64,000 bases of DNA from assembly GCA_028023455.1 (NCBI GenBank), contig JAQFVV010000021.1, forward strand, positions 8,396,853 to 8,460,852, read 5' to 3'. Under the pieces are notes generated by a model that searched no databases, was not told where the DNA came from, and saw nothing but the letters and a program-made list of their open reading frames with translations. Position 1 is the first letter of the stretch; each line of letters opens with the position of its first letter. Both the position numbers and the translations under genes were made by a program. This document shows positions 35,146 through 46,190 of this stretch, piece after piece. Source of the DNA: Epiperipatus broadwayi (Eukaryota > Onychophora > Udeonychophora > Euonychophora > Peripatidae).

Positions 35146-35394
35146 TATGTCTTTTTTTGGAGCCAATTATTGGAGATTTTACTGATTTCAGTTATACACT
35201 TTTGATTTTTATTCTTTATATAATTATAATAACATAAATTCTGAAAGTATTAAGCTTGGTAAAATTATAAATGCAGTATAATCATGGGACATTATGGGTT
35301 CTTCCAAATCATTATCACATTGCATTAATATTAAGTCACATCAAATAAAATTTGATACAATATATTGAATTTGTTTTATATTTATCAACATACC

Positions 35395-35705
35395 CCTCAT
35401 CTCAATTTCTCCCATATCATAATTACCTACCAAATCAAAAAATCAAGATCACTCATTTTCACTATGCATGCATTTCATGAACACTTGGACCTCCAATCCC
35501 ATATTCCAAATTCCATTAAATCATAATTATTCACTAATCCAAAAAACTCAGACCACTTTATTTCATTATTCATGCACTCCATAAACAATCTTAATGAAAT
35601 AAAGGTATTAAACACTTGAGTCTCCCTGATAATCCAAATTGGACAATATCTTAATAATTCACTAGCCATAAACAGAGATCACTTTATTTCATTATTCCTG
35701 CTTTT
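35395..35705. repeat. Degenerate ~110-130-bp tandem repeat, 3 units
   Basis: The block AATTATTCACTAATCCAAAA, then GACCACTTTATTTCATTATT and CATGCA, recurs at about 35409, 35516 and 35646 with moderate divergence. The ORF at 35475-35669 (minus) is a by-product. Confidence 0.65.
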
Positions 35706-36279
35706 ATCAATTATACTGATTCTCTGATAAGATAGGGGTATTAACCAGCATGATTTATATACCTATATTTTCAGTTCACTATTTGTTTTATTGCTCTACT
35801 CTTTCATGTGCCAAAATCAGTTACTCTCTACTTGTAACATCTTCTGTAAGGTGGAGCAACTGTTCTGCCATTTCTGCATTAATATCAAACACATCACAAA
35901 TTCTTATTTCATAAAATACCACAAGATTTAAATCAAACCATTTAATCTATCCATAGCTTAATACAGTAACAAAAGAGAAAGTTGACAGTTAACTATTGAA
36001 TAAATGCTTAACTTGAATTAGTTTTTTGAATCTGGTATCCTAGATTTTCACTGAAGAGAGCCATAGCTTGAAATTGGTATGGAGATGGGGACAATCCTAG
36101 ATAATGATTATTTGAATGCCTTCTCTTGTAGTAGCATTTATCATTAAAAAAAAATAATGAAAGCTTGTTTAGAGCTTATTAGCATGCTCTTAATTTTACA
36201 TATTTGTAAATGCAAGCTATATATATAAGTCAGGTGATATCTGATTTTATATTTTTACTAATATACAACTTTCATTAAT
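35706..36279. other. Unannotated AT-rich sequence
   Basis: Nothing recognised. Confidence 0.4.
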
Positions 36280-36375
36280 TTTCTTTATGTGTCATAGCGT
36301 CGGCCAGGAAGCGAACCCCGGGACAATTGCTTGTAAGGCAGCTGTGCTAACCACTAGACCACCAACACTTGACAA
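36280..36375 (-). mobile_element. tRNA-derived SINE D fragment
   Basis: Minus-strand copy with an intact B-box-like GGTTCGCTTCC (complement at 36307-36317) and an A-box region TGGTCTAGTGGTTAGCAC (complement at 36344-36362), with GCTGCCTTACAAGCAATTGT between. Ends at the CAAGTGTTGGTGG start seen at 13.53 kb. Confidence 0.78.
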
Positions 36376-36762
36376 CTTTTATAAATTTTTAAATATTTTT
36401 ATATAATTACAACTATTTTTTAACTAAATTATGACTGCACTTAGTTTTAATATAAATAAAAGCATAAAAAATGTAATAATCATAAATTTATTTAAGAAAT
36501 TAAAAATAAATAAATAGAGCTTTATTTTTTTTTACATTAGCGAGAATAATATGCCTGACACTCCTTAAGCAATGTATGTTTAAATCCTTCTAAAAACATC
36601 ACTTATATATATATTTAAATTTTAAAAATGTTTTAAATCATTGAAGACAACATAAAAAACTATCACTACTATTCTGCTTGTTTATAAATAAAATATAAAC
36701 ATTTGCTGCCATTTGGTAAAAACCGAATTTTGAACTTAATTTTTGAATTATAGAGCTTTATG
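36376..36762. other. Unannotated AT-rich sequence
   Basis: Nothing recognised. Confidence 0.4.
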
Positions 36763-37620
36763 TTTGCCTGAAGATTTGAGATGATGGTATTTCAGTTGTA
36801 TTTATATGTTGGACTCTTTCCTTTATTATTGCTATGAATATGAGGCAACTCACTTTGAAAGCACTGCGCTGCTGATTATTTTATAGTCTTATAATGTTTT
36901 TAGTGATATTCATCTCTTTTCTCCCTCAGGTGTTGCTGACATGACCAGTGCCAGTCTAACATAGGAAGTGAACCTGGACCTTTAGATTCTTGAATATTGA
37001 ATTTTAAGGTAACACCCTAACCAACTGAGCCACCCTGTCAAAGACAACAGTCAGTATAAGTTTCATATATATAACTATGAGGTTATTCCCAATTTCTCCA
37101 CTTTTTCTTAAGACCAAAATTAATTACTAGCTTTCAGACATAATGTATTACAACACTAGTTTGGGTTATGGGATTATTTGCAATTTCCATGCACGAAAAA
37201 GAAAGTTTAGAGAAGCCGCTTACATGATAATGGTAAGTAATTTTATAAGACAACCTAGTATGACAGTACATAATGACTGGAACCCACTAACTTTGCTCTT
37301 AGAGAAAAAATAAATAAATCAGAAAGAAATGTCATTATTAAGTATACATTTTATACTGGTTGTTTTCCGTGTCAGGATGGCTCAGTTGATTAGAGCATCA
37401 CTTTAAAATTCAATATTCAAGAAGGTCCATATCCAGTTCTCATGCTACAACTATCACTGGACAGGCCAGCAACATCTGTAGAAGATACAATAATTTCACT
37501 CAAAACGTGTATATACTAACCTGTGTGGAAAATTAAAATAAAATAAAAATTTTCTAAAGACATTCAATATTTACTATTAGATAAAAATAGTCCAGTGTAT
37601 AAATACAACTCTAGACCTAT
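36763..37620. mobile_element. Foldback family C, long copy with tRNA-like sequence in both arms
   Basis: The left arm (36763-37045) contains, on the minus strand, an A box TGGCTCAGTTGG (37021-37032) and a B box GGTTCACTTCC (36964-36974). The right arm (37373-37620) contains on the plus strand TGGCTCAGTTGATTAGAGCA and a decayed B-box region, then CACTGGACAGGCCAGCAACA. The outer ends mirror (TTATATGTTGGACT and AGTCCAGTGTATAAATAC). About 330 bp of unrelated sequence forms the loop. Confidence 0.8.
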
Positions 37621-37962
37621 ATATTTATTCTCATAATTAGTCAACCGTTAAGAAAAATTCAAAAATAATTTTTAATGATCATTTAGAATTATTGAAAATT
37701 GCAATAAAATGCCCAGAAACCAGTTCCATTTCTGAAATAACACAGAATTTGCCAAAAAGGAGTTATGATTATAAAAAATATTAAGAGTTTATATAACTAA
37801 TAAATAGTTTTATAATGTATTTTTAATCACAAGGTATTATGACTTATAAGTGTTTTATTTTGTCTTGTCATATTTGCTTTAGGAATTTACCCAACTTAAA
37901 TATTTCTTGTGAACCTTTTGTTTAGGATATCATAAATAATGTCTGTAAAACAATTATATTAC

Positions 37963-37974
37963 AAAGTTTAAATA
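37963..37974. repeat. 12-bp direct repeat flanking family B copy
   Basis: AAAGTTTAAATA, repeated exactly at 38362-38373. Confidence 0.8.
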
Positions 37975-38361
37975 TTAAACAGGCAAACTCTCCATACAGT
38001 AGTGCCACCTGTGCTAACCAAAGTAATCAATGGATGCCAGAAGACTTGTGCATATAATCCCCATCTAGTGTCTACTCATCCAATATCCCCAGAATAGTTT
38101 CTGGCTTGTGGCCTTCTTCAGTGAGGAGCCTTGAATCTGAGAGCCCTGCTCTAGGGCTCTCAGATTCAAGGCTTCTCACTGAAGAAGGCCACAAGCCAGA
38201 AACTATTCTGGGGATATTGGATGAGTAGACACTAGATGGGGATTATATGCACAAGTCTTCTGGCATCGATTGATTACCCTGGTTAGCACAGGGTCTACTG
38301 TATGGAGAGTTTTGCCTGTTTAATAACAGTTATGTGGTAGCATAAGAGATGGTGATCATGT
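37975..38361. mobile_element. Foldback family B, full copy (387 bp)
   Basis: Arms of about 165 bp are complementary almost throughout, from GGCAAACTCTCCATACAGTA to TACTGTATGGAGAGTTTTGCC, meeting at CCCTGCTCTAGGGC. A non-palindromic tail follows on the right (AACAGTTATGTGGTAGCATA ... GGTGATCATG). Flanked by 12-bp direct repeats. Each arm has CTGAAGA, a GGCCACAAGCC stem and GAAAC (plus 38179-38203; minus 38097-38121). No ORF. Confidence 0.9.
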
Positions 38362-38373
38362 AAAGTTTAAATA
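38362..38373. repeat. 12-bp direct repeat, right side
   Basis: AAAGTTTAAATA, identical to 37963-37974. Confidence 0.8.
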
Positions 38374-38384
38374 GAGGTTGCAGA

Positions 38385-38580
38385 TATAATCAAATGGCTT
38401 TTTAGGTTAAGAGTTCATAAGAAGCTAAATCATGAGTTCATCTAGCACTGCAATCAAACCCAAGATCTTATACTTCAGAATCTGGCAATCTCATGCTGCT
38501 CTAAGCCATAGAGGGCATAATCAAATGGCTTTATTGCTCAGGAGTTTATAAAAAGCCTAGGCACTGAGTCAGAACTTTAA
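38385..38580 (-). mobile_element. tRNA-like SINE units (two, tandem, diverged)
   Basis: On the minus strand, GAGCAATAAAGCCATTTGA, GGCTTAGAGCAGCATGAGAT and GGGTTTGATTGCAGTGCT follow the order of the 135-bp unit arrayed at 15.9 kb; a second partial unit adjoins (AAAAAGCCATTTGATTATA). Confidence 0.6.
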
Positions 38581-40210
38581 ATGATCTAACGACCACACTC
38601 TCCACCATCTTATACTATAGCATTGCATTAAACCAGATTTATTTCCATTTAGAAGATTTATGTAACTCAAGTGAATTTTTCAAAACTCAAATATAATATT
38701 TAAATTCATGCTAATTTTGCAATCTATTACCTGTATCACACAATATCTATAAATAAACATTGGAGGTTACTGTTCTAGACACTAAAATTGGTGTGAGGTA
38801 TAGTTTTAAAAATTTAATAATTTAAATTATTTCCATAAAATATTTTACTTGTTGATATTCTAAAAATAATTCAATCTTCTATAGACATTTGGTATTCAAT
38901 ATATATTGGCCAAAGTTATCTTGCACCAAATATAAAGTGTAATTTAAAGTAAAGGAATAATGTTGGGAAAATGAAATGCTCACAAACTTTGCCAAGTTGT
39001 TCATATCATCTAATTTAAATATCAATTTCTATCCTTGATGTAGCCCAGATCAGTTTTACGGTCTCCACAATAACTTTACCATTATCATAGCTAATATCGG
39101 GACACTTTCTTTTACTAATGGTCTCTAAAATCTAATAGATTGATTTCTTTTTTTTTTAAATACCATGAGGGGATTTGGTAGAACAGGTTTTTATCTCTGT
39201 TTTATTTTATTGGAAAAGTAATTGGATATCTTTTTGAATATATTACTATAACTATACATACATTTATTACACTATATAGTATGTTTTGAGTAGAGATTAA
39301 ACTGAGATGTTTATATTTCTATATAATACTCGTGCTAATATCTGTTTATTAGCAAGTTCTCAGATAAGTACTGAATAGATGACGTTGTGTGTTGTCTTCT
39401 CAGTGGCAAAGGCACGATTAGACATCTTCATTATAGAAATATTATTTCTATTTTATAACGTGAAATATAAGAAATTCCTAATCATTAATTTTAAAAATTA
39501 ATATTACATAATTTGGGTGTCATTAATCAGAATCTAATTTCCAAAAGCAAATATCGAAATAAATCGAGATATTTTCAACTATCTGCGCTTCGCAAATTAA
39601 AATATTATTTAAAAGCAAATATTGATTATTAATACCAAACATTAGATTGATAAATTCAGCATAGAAGTTTGTACAAAATAGTTTATACAATTAACAATGA
39701 TTTTTATTACAGTGCAAATAATTAAATATTTGTGATATCATTTAATTACTTTGGTTTAATAAAGCAATAAATTGGGATCAAGTGATATTTTAGTACTTCC
39801 AGTTAGCTGACATTTTTCGTTGACATATGTTTTTGACCATGAGATTGCTATCTGATTATTGCTTTACGATCTATTAAAAATATTTATTCATTTATCTTAT
39901 TGTTAAGCATGAAAATGGTAAAGTAATTATTATTGTTTAGAATTAATGATTTCTTAATTTAAAATCAGTAAAATAAATGAAATGAGTTTTTAGGTCATTT
40001 TATTATTCAATTATTTATAAAATAACATTTTAGCTCGTACAAATCTCAGCCATATTGTTTTTTTTACCAAGAAAGTTACTTTATGCTTTAGAAGCCATCT
40101 TGCATGGTTTAGTACCATAATACAATGGGCAAATGTAGACATTACTGTTCACTTCTATATCATTTCTGATGTCTGAAATTAATGTGAACATTTTGAGTAT
40201 TAAGCTATTT
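38581..40210. other. Unannotated AT-rich sequence
   Basis: About 1.6 kb with nothing recognised. Confidence 0.4.
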
Positions 40211-40500
40211 GATTATATTTGTATTTATATACTGGACTATTTCCATCATCTAGTATTGAATATTGAATGTCTTTAGAAAAATTTAACTTTAAGTTTTCAA
40301 AGTACATTCATCTATTAGTAATGGCACACAGCTTAGTATATGCACTGTGTGTTATTACTAGCAGTTGGATGTACTTTGAAAATGTAAATCAAGTTAAATT
40401 TTTCTAAAAACATTCAAACACAATATCAGATGATGGAAATAGTCCAATCTGTAAATACAATTAAAATACAATCACCACAAACCTTCAGGAAATCACTAAG
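40211..40500. mobile_element. Foldback family C, compact copy
   Basis: Arms mirror from TATACTGGACTATTTCCATCA to GATGGAAATAGTCCAATCTG with a short centre (CACACAGCTTAGTATATGCA CTGTGTG). The tail ACAAACCTTCAGG is on the right. No tRNA-like part. Confidence 0.82.
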
Positions 40501-40544
40501 TATTGGGTATGGACCCAATACTTCATCAAACTTTAGACATTATG

Positions 40545-40715
40545 AATGTGCATATACTAACCTGAGTGCTATTATAAACAGTTGAATGTACTTTAAAAAT
40601 TTAAATATAGTTATTTTTTTCTAAAATATATTCACTACTCAATACAAGATGATGGAAATAGTCCAATATATAAATACAACTAAAATACCAGAGTCACAAA
40701 CCTTCAAGAAAACAA
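40545..40715 (+). mobile_element. Foldback family C, right arm only
   Basis: CATATACTAACCTGAGTGCT, ACAGTTGAATGTACTTT, GATGGAAATAGTCCAATATA and ACAAACCTTCAAG are the family right arm, lying just after a complete copy. The ORF at 40649-40903 starts in this arm and is not a gene. Confidence 0.7.
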
Positions 40716-41154
40716 TATTTGATTATATGTCTATTTTTCAAGTTGCTCTTAAAAGTTGGGTAAAACTGGAAACAAAGATGGACATACCGAGAATAAGTAC
40801 TCTGAAACCAATATTGACAAAAATTTCTGCTATTTCTAAATTAAAATTATATAATAACATTAATATTCCAAAATCTGCATGTTATAAAATGGCATTCCCC
40901 TAAAAAAAAAAAAAAAAAATTTTGATGTTTTCTATTAAAAATAAGACAATTTCAATTTTATTATTATGAGTGCTAATAATCTGCAGATATTGCTGAAGTT
41001 AATAATACTAAGATAAATATTTCTCAAATTATTTTTAACAGAAGCCTTCTAGATTTAATAAATATTAATGAATGAGTGTTTTAAATGTGAATGAGCAAAA
41101 TAATAATAACTTGTAAATATCATTGAAGCCATAAAAAATATACAGACAATAATT
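40716..41154. other. Unannotated AT-rich sequence
   Basis: Nothing recognised; poly-A run at 40902-40919. Confidence 0.4.
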
Positions 41155-41346
41155 ACAAATAGAGGGATTTGAACTTATGATTTTCAGTTTATATTCATCC
41201 TCCACACCATCACAAACAATTAATATGCATGACCACACAACCAATACACATGACAACACTTATGTGTGTGGTCATGTGTATCGATGGTAGAGAAAGAGTA
41301 GAAGATGAATATAGACTGAAAATCCTAAGTTCAAATCCCTCTATTT
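41155..41346. mobile_element. Foldback family A, compact hairpin
   Basis: AGAGGGATTTGAACTTATGA to TAAGTTCAAATCCCTCT form complementary ends, with a mirrored ATACACATGACAACACTT / GTGTGTGGTCATGTGTAT centre. Short internal duplications. No ORF. Confidence 0.82.
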
Positions 41347-41784
41347 ACTGTAAAAAACATTCAGTATCATGAAAGAATAGATTAGACATTAATTATATAA
41401 AATAAAATACATATAAAACATCAGATTTAAATTAATATTATTTTTATTTAAATTTAATTTTTTTGTAATTTTTAATTCTATGAACATTTTGTTTTCTATG
41501 TTTAATTTGTTGGGTTAGGGTAGTTATATGTGTTGTGCATGTGATGGTTATGAAGAAGTCTACTGGACAGTCAAAACTGAAAGCTACTTTAAAAAGCATG
41601 GAATAATAAAGTATTAATTTGCGTTGTGTAAAGAGCACAGAAGACATTTTAAATTAGTTATTTATATTAGATATAAAACAAAACTTTGTTAATCACAACC
41701 AGATATGTAAATTTAGGTATTTTCAAAAATAGTATTAAGGTGACCAAAGTGAAACAAATAGCTCTAATTTGCAAATTAGCAAAG

Positions 41785-42100
41785 TGATATGTAATTAGAG
41801 GGATTTGAATAGGATTTTTTAGTTTATTCATTCTACACTCCATCTCAAGTAACCGATACACTTGACCACACACTTGTGAAAAAGATACATGATCCCTAAT
41901 ATATGTATTTTATGCAGAACCAGCATTCATTAGTTAGACCAGACCATAAAATCACATAAATATAATCAGTGCTTGACTTAAATTAACATAGCAATTTTTC
42001 AAACTTTAATGGACATGTTCAAATCTTCTCACCCTTCCAACTATTCAACCACCCATTTCATTGAAAAAACCATTGATGGAATGCTCAAAGGCTTAATGGA
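41785..42100 (-). mobile_element. Foldback family A, arm plus body
   Basis: The arm signature GAGGGATTTGAATAGGATTT, CCGATACACTTGACCACACA, GATCCCTAATATATG is followed by the family body CAGCATTCATTAGTTAGACC, GACCATAAAATCACATAAAT and CCATTTCATTGAAAAAACCA, which occurs inverted at 59.97-60.2 kb. Confidence 0.75.
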
Positions 42101-42247
42101 TTTGATATTATAGTCATATCCATAAAGTGATAATAACAAATACCTTCCAAAACTTAATTATTGCTAGATGACATTTAGTTTGATTAAAGCACTAAAAGTC
42201 TTTGTATTCAATACCATCATTTTACTTCTTAAAAAAAAAGGGTAATA

Positions 42248-43311
42248 CACCTGGGTCTCATTTTACACGATAGATAGGTTCCTCAGAAAACACGCGCAAA
42301 CGAAATTGCACAAAAATAGACGTAACTTACATTGAAAAGGGGGGGATGCAGTCTGTGATTTTTCAAAATTTGCATAAAAGCAAAGCACCAACATAAAATT
42401 ACTTTAAAATTCGCACAAAAAAAAATAAGGAAATAAAATATGACTAATAAAAAATTTCAAATTTGAAAAAAATTGATACAAGCTTTTTTTTAACTATAAT
42501 ATTTAATTTTATTCAAAATAATATATTTTTATGCATAATTTACAGTACAGTAATTTACATTTTTTATACACATTTTAATTATTATAGCTATTTGCCGAAA
42601 AACACGTTCATTTGCAAACAACTAGCGCCAACTTCACACTCATGTTGTGTCAATGGTTTTCTGGTGACAACGTAATTAGTAATTAATCTTTGAGACGATG
42701 ATTTTATTAATTGTTTATAAAACTAACAACTAAAAATTAAATTCTTATTTTTGTCTTTAATTTTCAATTCCGTTTAAAAATCAAATTTCACATCACATTA
42801 TTTCAAGTCGCCGTAAGTAATTTTTAAATTGTTAATTACAATTAAAAATCAGATTTTAATTTTTAATTGTCAAATTTAATTGTGCCCACTGCTATTACTG
42901 ACCTTTTAAAAATAAACTTGTGGACACTAAATGATTAATAATTGATTACATTCTTTTTTAAAAAACAAAAACAGAATGTGATTTAAAATGCAAAATTAAC
43001 ATGCACAATGTTTGAACAAATTTACATTATAATCTTGTAAAATTTAATGGGTGTTTACATAAAATGTGGAAATCATGATTTTAATTTCATTATTGCATAA
43101 AATCTTACTATTATAAAGCACTGAAAATATTGAAATTACTAAGTTGAAAGTCGAATTCCAATAATGTGTTATTACTTTCAATATAACGTAAGTGTGCAAA
43201 ATTTATTATTTAAAGTAATAGCGCAATATCGGAGTTCGACTTCCGGTGAAACATGAATCGCATAACTTCAAAATCGTCTTAAATAAGTCCACGTAAAAAG
43301 AGACCCAGGTG
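42248..43311. mobile_element. TA-flanked non-autonomous DNA element, copy 2 (1,064 bp)
   Basis: Ends CACCTGGGTCTCATTTTA and TAAAAAGAGACCCAGGTG, flanked by TA (42246-42247; 43312-43313). The left ~330 bp align well with copy 1 at 14.0 kb (GGTTCCTCAGAAAA, CACAAAAATAGAC, GCATAAAAGCAAAGCA, ACAACTAGCGCCA). The right side contains an extra imperfect palindrome at 43150-43245 (AGTCGAATTCC / GGAGTTCGACT). No transposase ORF. Confidence 0.88.
43150..43245. repeat. Imperfect palindrome inside the TA-flanked element
   Basis: AAGTCGAATTCCAATAATG and TGTTATTACTTT on the left pair with AAAGTAATAGCGCAATATCG and GAGTTCGACTT on the right. It is absent from copy 1, so it may be a nested insertion. Confidence 0.65.
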
Positions 43312-43369
43312 TATATATTTATACATATATTTGCATATAATATTTAAATTCAGGTATACTTTATATCCT

Positions 43370-43800
43370 TGGAGTTTAGATGTAATTATAAGGGATTTGA
43401 CACCAGTCTTTCAAGTTCCCTTCAGCTATCCAATCAATCTCATATAACCAATACACATGATCATACATATATAAAAAAGATAAATGAGCTCCAATATATA
43501 TATATATTTATTTATTTTTTCATGCTAAACCAACACTCATCAGTTGGTTCAGATCATTATCTCCCACACTATATATAATCAGTGCTCTGTCTATATTAAT
43601 TATAGAAAATCCTCAAACTTTAATGGACAGGCTTCAATCTACTCCATACAAACTCCTCAGCTTTCTATATCATTGAAAATCTAATGATATTGGAGATCAT
43701 TTATCTTTTTCAAATATGTGTGTTTATGATTATCAGTTGTATGAGATAGATTGGATAGCTGAAAAAATCTTGAAAGTCTGGATTCAAATTATATATATAT
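43370..43800. mobile_element. Foldback family A, long copy
   Basis: Left arm TAAGGGATTTGACACCAGTC, CTATCCAATCAATCTCATAT, GATAAATGAGCTCC; family body with CAACACTCATCAGTTGGTTC and TTTAATGGACAGGCTTCAAT; right arm GGAGATCATTTATCTTTTTC, ATGAGATAGATTGGATAGCT, GAAAGTCTGGATTCAAATT. The ORF at 43369-43578 is not a gene. Confidence 0.82.
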
Positions 43801-43934
43801 ATATAGACTGATGGATGGTTGTTATATGATATCTAAGGCGAAAAATTCACTGATATAGGAATACAATTTGTATGTATAATAGAAAATCACATAACATTAG
43901 AATACTAGCTTAAAAACAAATTTATACCCAAAGT

Positions 43935-44180
43935 GTCTCACACCCATGGTTTTATCTATTAATAAATGTGGCTTACAATATATCAGTGAATCTAAATGTA
44001 GATTAGAGAAGAGAATAAAAGAACATATGCTTTTATATAAAAGAGTTCAAAAAGAGAGACAATCAGGAAAAGATGAAAATAAACCTTCATCCTCTGTTAT
44101 ATTTGATCATAATAAAACATGTAAATACAGATTTAAATTTGATTATAAAAATTATACCAATTTAATGTTGTCACAGTAAA
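43935..44180 (+). pseudogene. Penelope-like element, GIY-YIG endonuclease C-terminal fragment
   Basis: The frame at 43946-44179 reads KCGLQYISESKCRLEKRIKE then HM, and further on SSSVIFDHNKTCKYRF. In PLE proteins the C-terminal GIY-YIG domain shows CGxxYIGETxRxLxxRIKEH followed by a variable segment and an H-containing xHxxxxxHxF-like stretch. Here the second G of YIGE is replaced by S. The frame runs to a natural-looking stop at 44177-44179, while everything upstream of the endonuclease is missing (5' truncation), except perhaps a short match to the linker. Related to the copy at 33.9-34.7 kb but not the same insertion. Confidence 0.78.
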
Positions 44181-44231
44181 CATGAAATAAAAAAGGCTAT
44201 ATTAATTTCAAGAAATCATCAAATGTTAATA

Positions 44232-44244
44232 AATTGGAAATCAT
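44232..44244. repeat. 13-bp direct repeat, left flank of family B copy
   Basis: AATTGGAAATCAT, repeated exactly at 44812-44824. Confidence 0.85.
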
Positions 44245-44811
44245 TAAACAAGGCAAAACTCTCCAGACAGTAGTTGGCACAGGGTGGCACTAATGTATGG
44301 AGAGTTTTGCCTTGTTCAATAACAATTATGTGCTAGTATAAGAAATGGTGATTATGTGATGTTTAGTAGTTTAACACTAATCCTACCTAATAGGATAGTG
44401 GTGGCTATTGTTGTTAAAGAGCCAATGACACCAAAATGTATGGTTTCTGAATTGAGTTCAGACCCATATGACTATATAAGCTATTGCGCTTAGATTGAAA
44501 ATATGTATTCAATTCCATTCTCATAGTTTTGTAGTTAAGTAGAGATAAAAGGTGGATGCTGGAGGGTTGCATTAGATCCTAAGATCTAGGTGTAGTGCTC
44601 TCAGATCCAAGGCTCCTCACTGACAAAGGCCACAAGCCAGAAACTAGTCTGGGGATATTGGATGAGTAAGCACTAGTTAGGGATTTTATGCACAAGCCTT
44701 CTGGCATCCATTGGTTATTTTGGTTGGTACAGGGTGGCACAACTGTGTGGAGAGTTTTGCCTTGTCTAATAACAATTATGTGCTAGTATAAGAGATGATG
44801 ATCATGTGTTT
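44245..44811. mobile_element. Foldback family B, longest copy (567 bp)
   Basis: Starts AACAAGGCAAAACTCTCCAG. A deleted hairpin (mirror at 44253-44315) is followed by the family tail AACAATTATGTGCTAGTATA, a unique 44366-44570 segment, then the right arm TCTCAGATCCAAGGCTCCTC, GGCCACAAGCCAGAAACTAG, GGGATATTGGATGAGTA, GTGTGGAGAGTTTTGCC and a second copy of the tail ending GATCATGTG. The 13-bp direct repeats lie outside both parts, so the whole block inserted as one unit or two overlapping events. The hammerhead-like core here reads CTGACAA (mutated). Confidence 0.82.
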
Positions 44812-44824
44812 AATTGGAAATCAT
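44812..44824. repeat. 13-bp direct repeat, right flank
   Basis: AATTGGAAATCAT, identical to 44232-44244. Confidence 0.85.
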
Positions 44825-45126
44825 CAAGTATTAAAATAACAGAATTGTAGAAAAACTGAACAGAATTGAATTATGGGTGTTATGAAATGATGTCTCATTT
44901 TAATTATTCAACGTTATATAGTTGACAAAGACTATAAGATATATAGCTGAAAGTACTTCTAATAAAATAACTTTAAATTTGTGTGAATTTTACTGTATTT
45001 AATATATATATATTTGAAAATTACATATATTTTGGAGAGAATACAGACATTCAAACTTAATTTATTTTATTTATATATATATACACACACACATTAAAAG
45101 CATAAAGCTAAATTAGTCAATAAATA

Positions 45127-45210
45127 ATCAAAATTATCCCAAATTCACAACTCAACCAGTTTTAGAGTTTGTTTTTTTGGCTGGAGTTGTGAATTTGGGG
45201 TAATTTTGAT
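45127..45210. repeat. 29-bp-arm hairpin
   Basis: CAAAATTATCCCAAATTCAC and ACAACTC on the left pair with GAGTTGTGAATTTGGGGTAA TTTTG on the right; arms 45127-45155 and 45182-45210. Confidence 0.85.
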
Positions 45211-45244
45211 ATAAATAATATTTTAAATACACATATATTATCTA

Positions 45245-45430
45245 TACTAAACTTAATGTAATTATAAAGGACTTGAACTCGGACTTTCAAGCTGAGGTGG
45301 TTCATTGCAAAATATATATATTGGAAATCCATTATCTTTTCCACATATATGTGGTCATGTGTATCAGTTGTATAAGATAAATTGGGTAGTTATTGGGAGT
45401 TTGAAACTCTGAGTGCAAATCCCTTAAAAT
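45245..45430. mobile_element. Foldback family A, compact hairpin
   Basis: Left arm TAAAGGACTTGAACTCGGAC TTTCAAG; right arm TGTGGTCATGTGTATCAGTT, GGGAGTTTGAAACTCTGAG and GCAAATCCCTTA. The body is deleted. The right end (GAGTGCAAAT..CCTTAAAATTAATATATA) is duplicated at 45447-45475. Confidence 0.75.
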
Positions 45431-46190
45431 TAATATATATATATATGAGTGCAAATACCTTAAAATTAATATATATATATAGCACATTATTGATCAAATT
45501 GATTGAAACATTTTTTATAAAATATATATATTATTTTTTATAATATAATATTCAGATATTTTAAATGAAATTTTATATTCAAATTTAAAAATTGGCAATC
45601 AATCCAATATTGCTTTATTTCCAATATTTGAAATGAAATTTGCATATATTAATCATTTACAAGGTTTTTGTGTTTATAATTGAAGCACTTTAAATAAAAG
45701 CTACTTTTAGTTAAGTAATCAAGAGAAATTAATATTTCATCCTTTATTTCTTTTTATTTTAATTAACTGTATATGCCTAGTAAATTATTAGTATAACAAT
45801 ATAATTAAAAATACACTGCCATCATTGATAATTTATTAAACCATTATCAATGTAATTTGAAATTTGGCTCACTAACACAGACACTGGATAAATGATTGGA
45901 CATTTCTGAAATATCATAATGTCATATTACCTTGTCAATGATACCTAACACATGTTCAACATTTGAAGAAAATCTATTCAGTAGAAATTTGTTAAAAATC
46001 AATTACAAGATTTTAGTTACATAAACAAATGAACAATATTCCTAAATGAAATAAATGTGTTTTAAAGATAATGAACTGTGTAATTTAAACCATTGATAGA
46101 GAAATAGACTTAAAATCTAAAAGTTCTTGAATATATGCTTGTCTGTAACTTCTAGTGCTCAAATTGTTTCGATATTTTGAGTTTTCAAGC

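Noticed and set aside
40649-40903. 84-codon ORF beginning MMEIVQY, similar to the ORF at 9744-9941
   Set aside because: The shared start is the right arm of foldback family C, so the similarity reflects the repeat; the remainders are unrelated.
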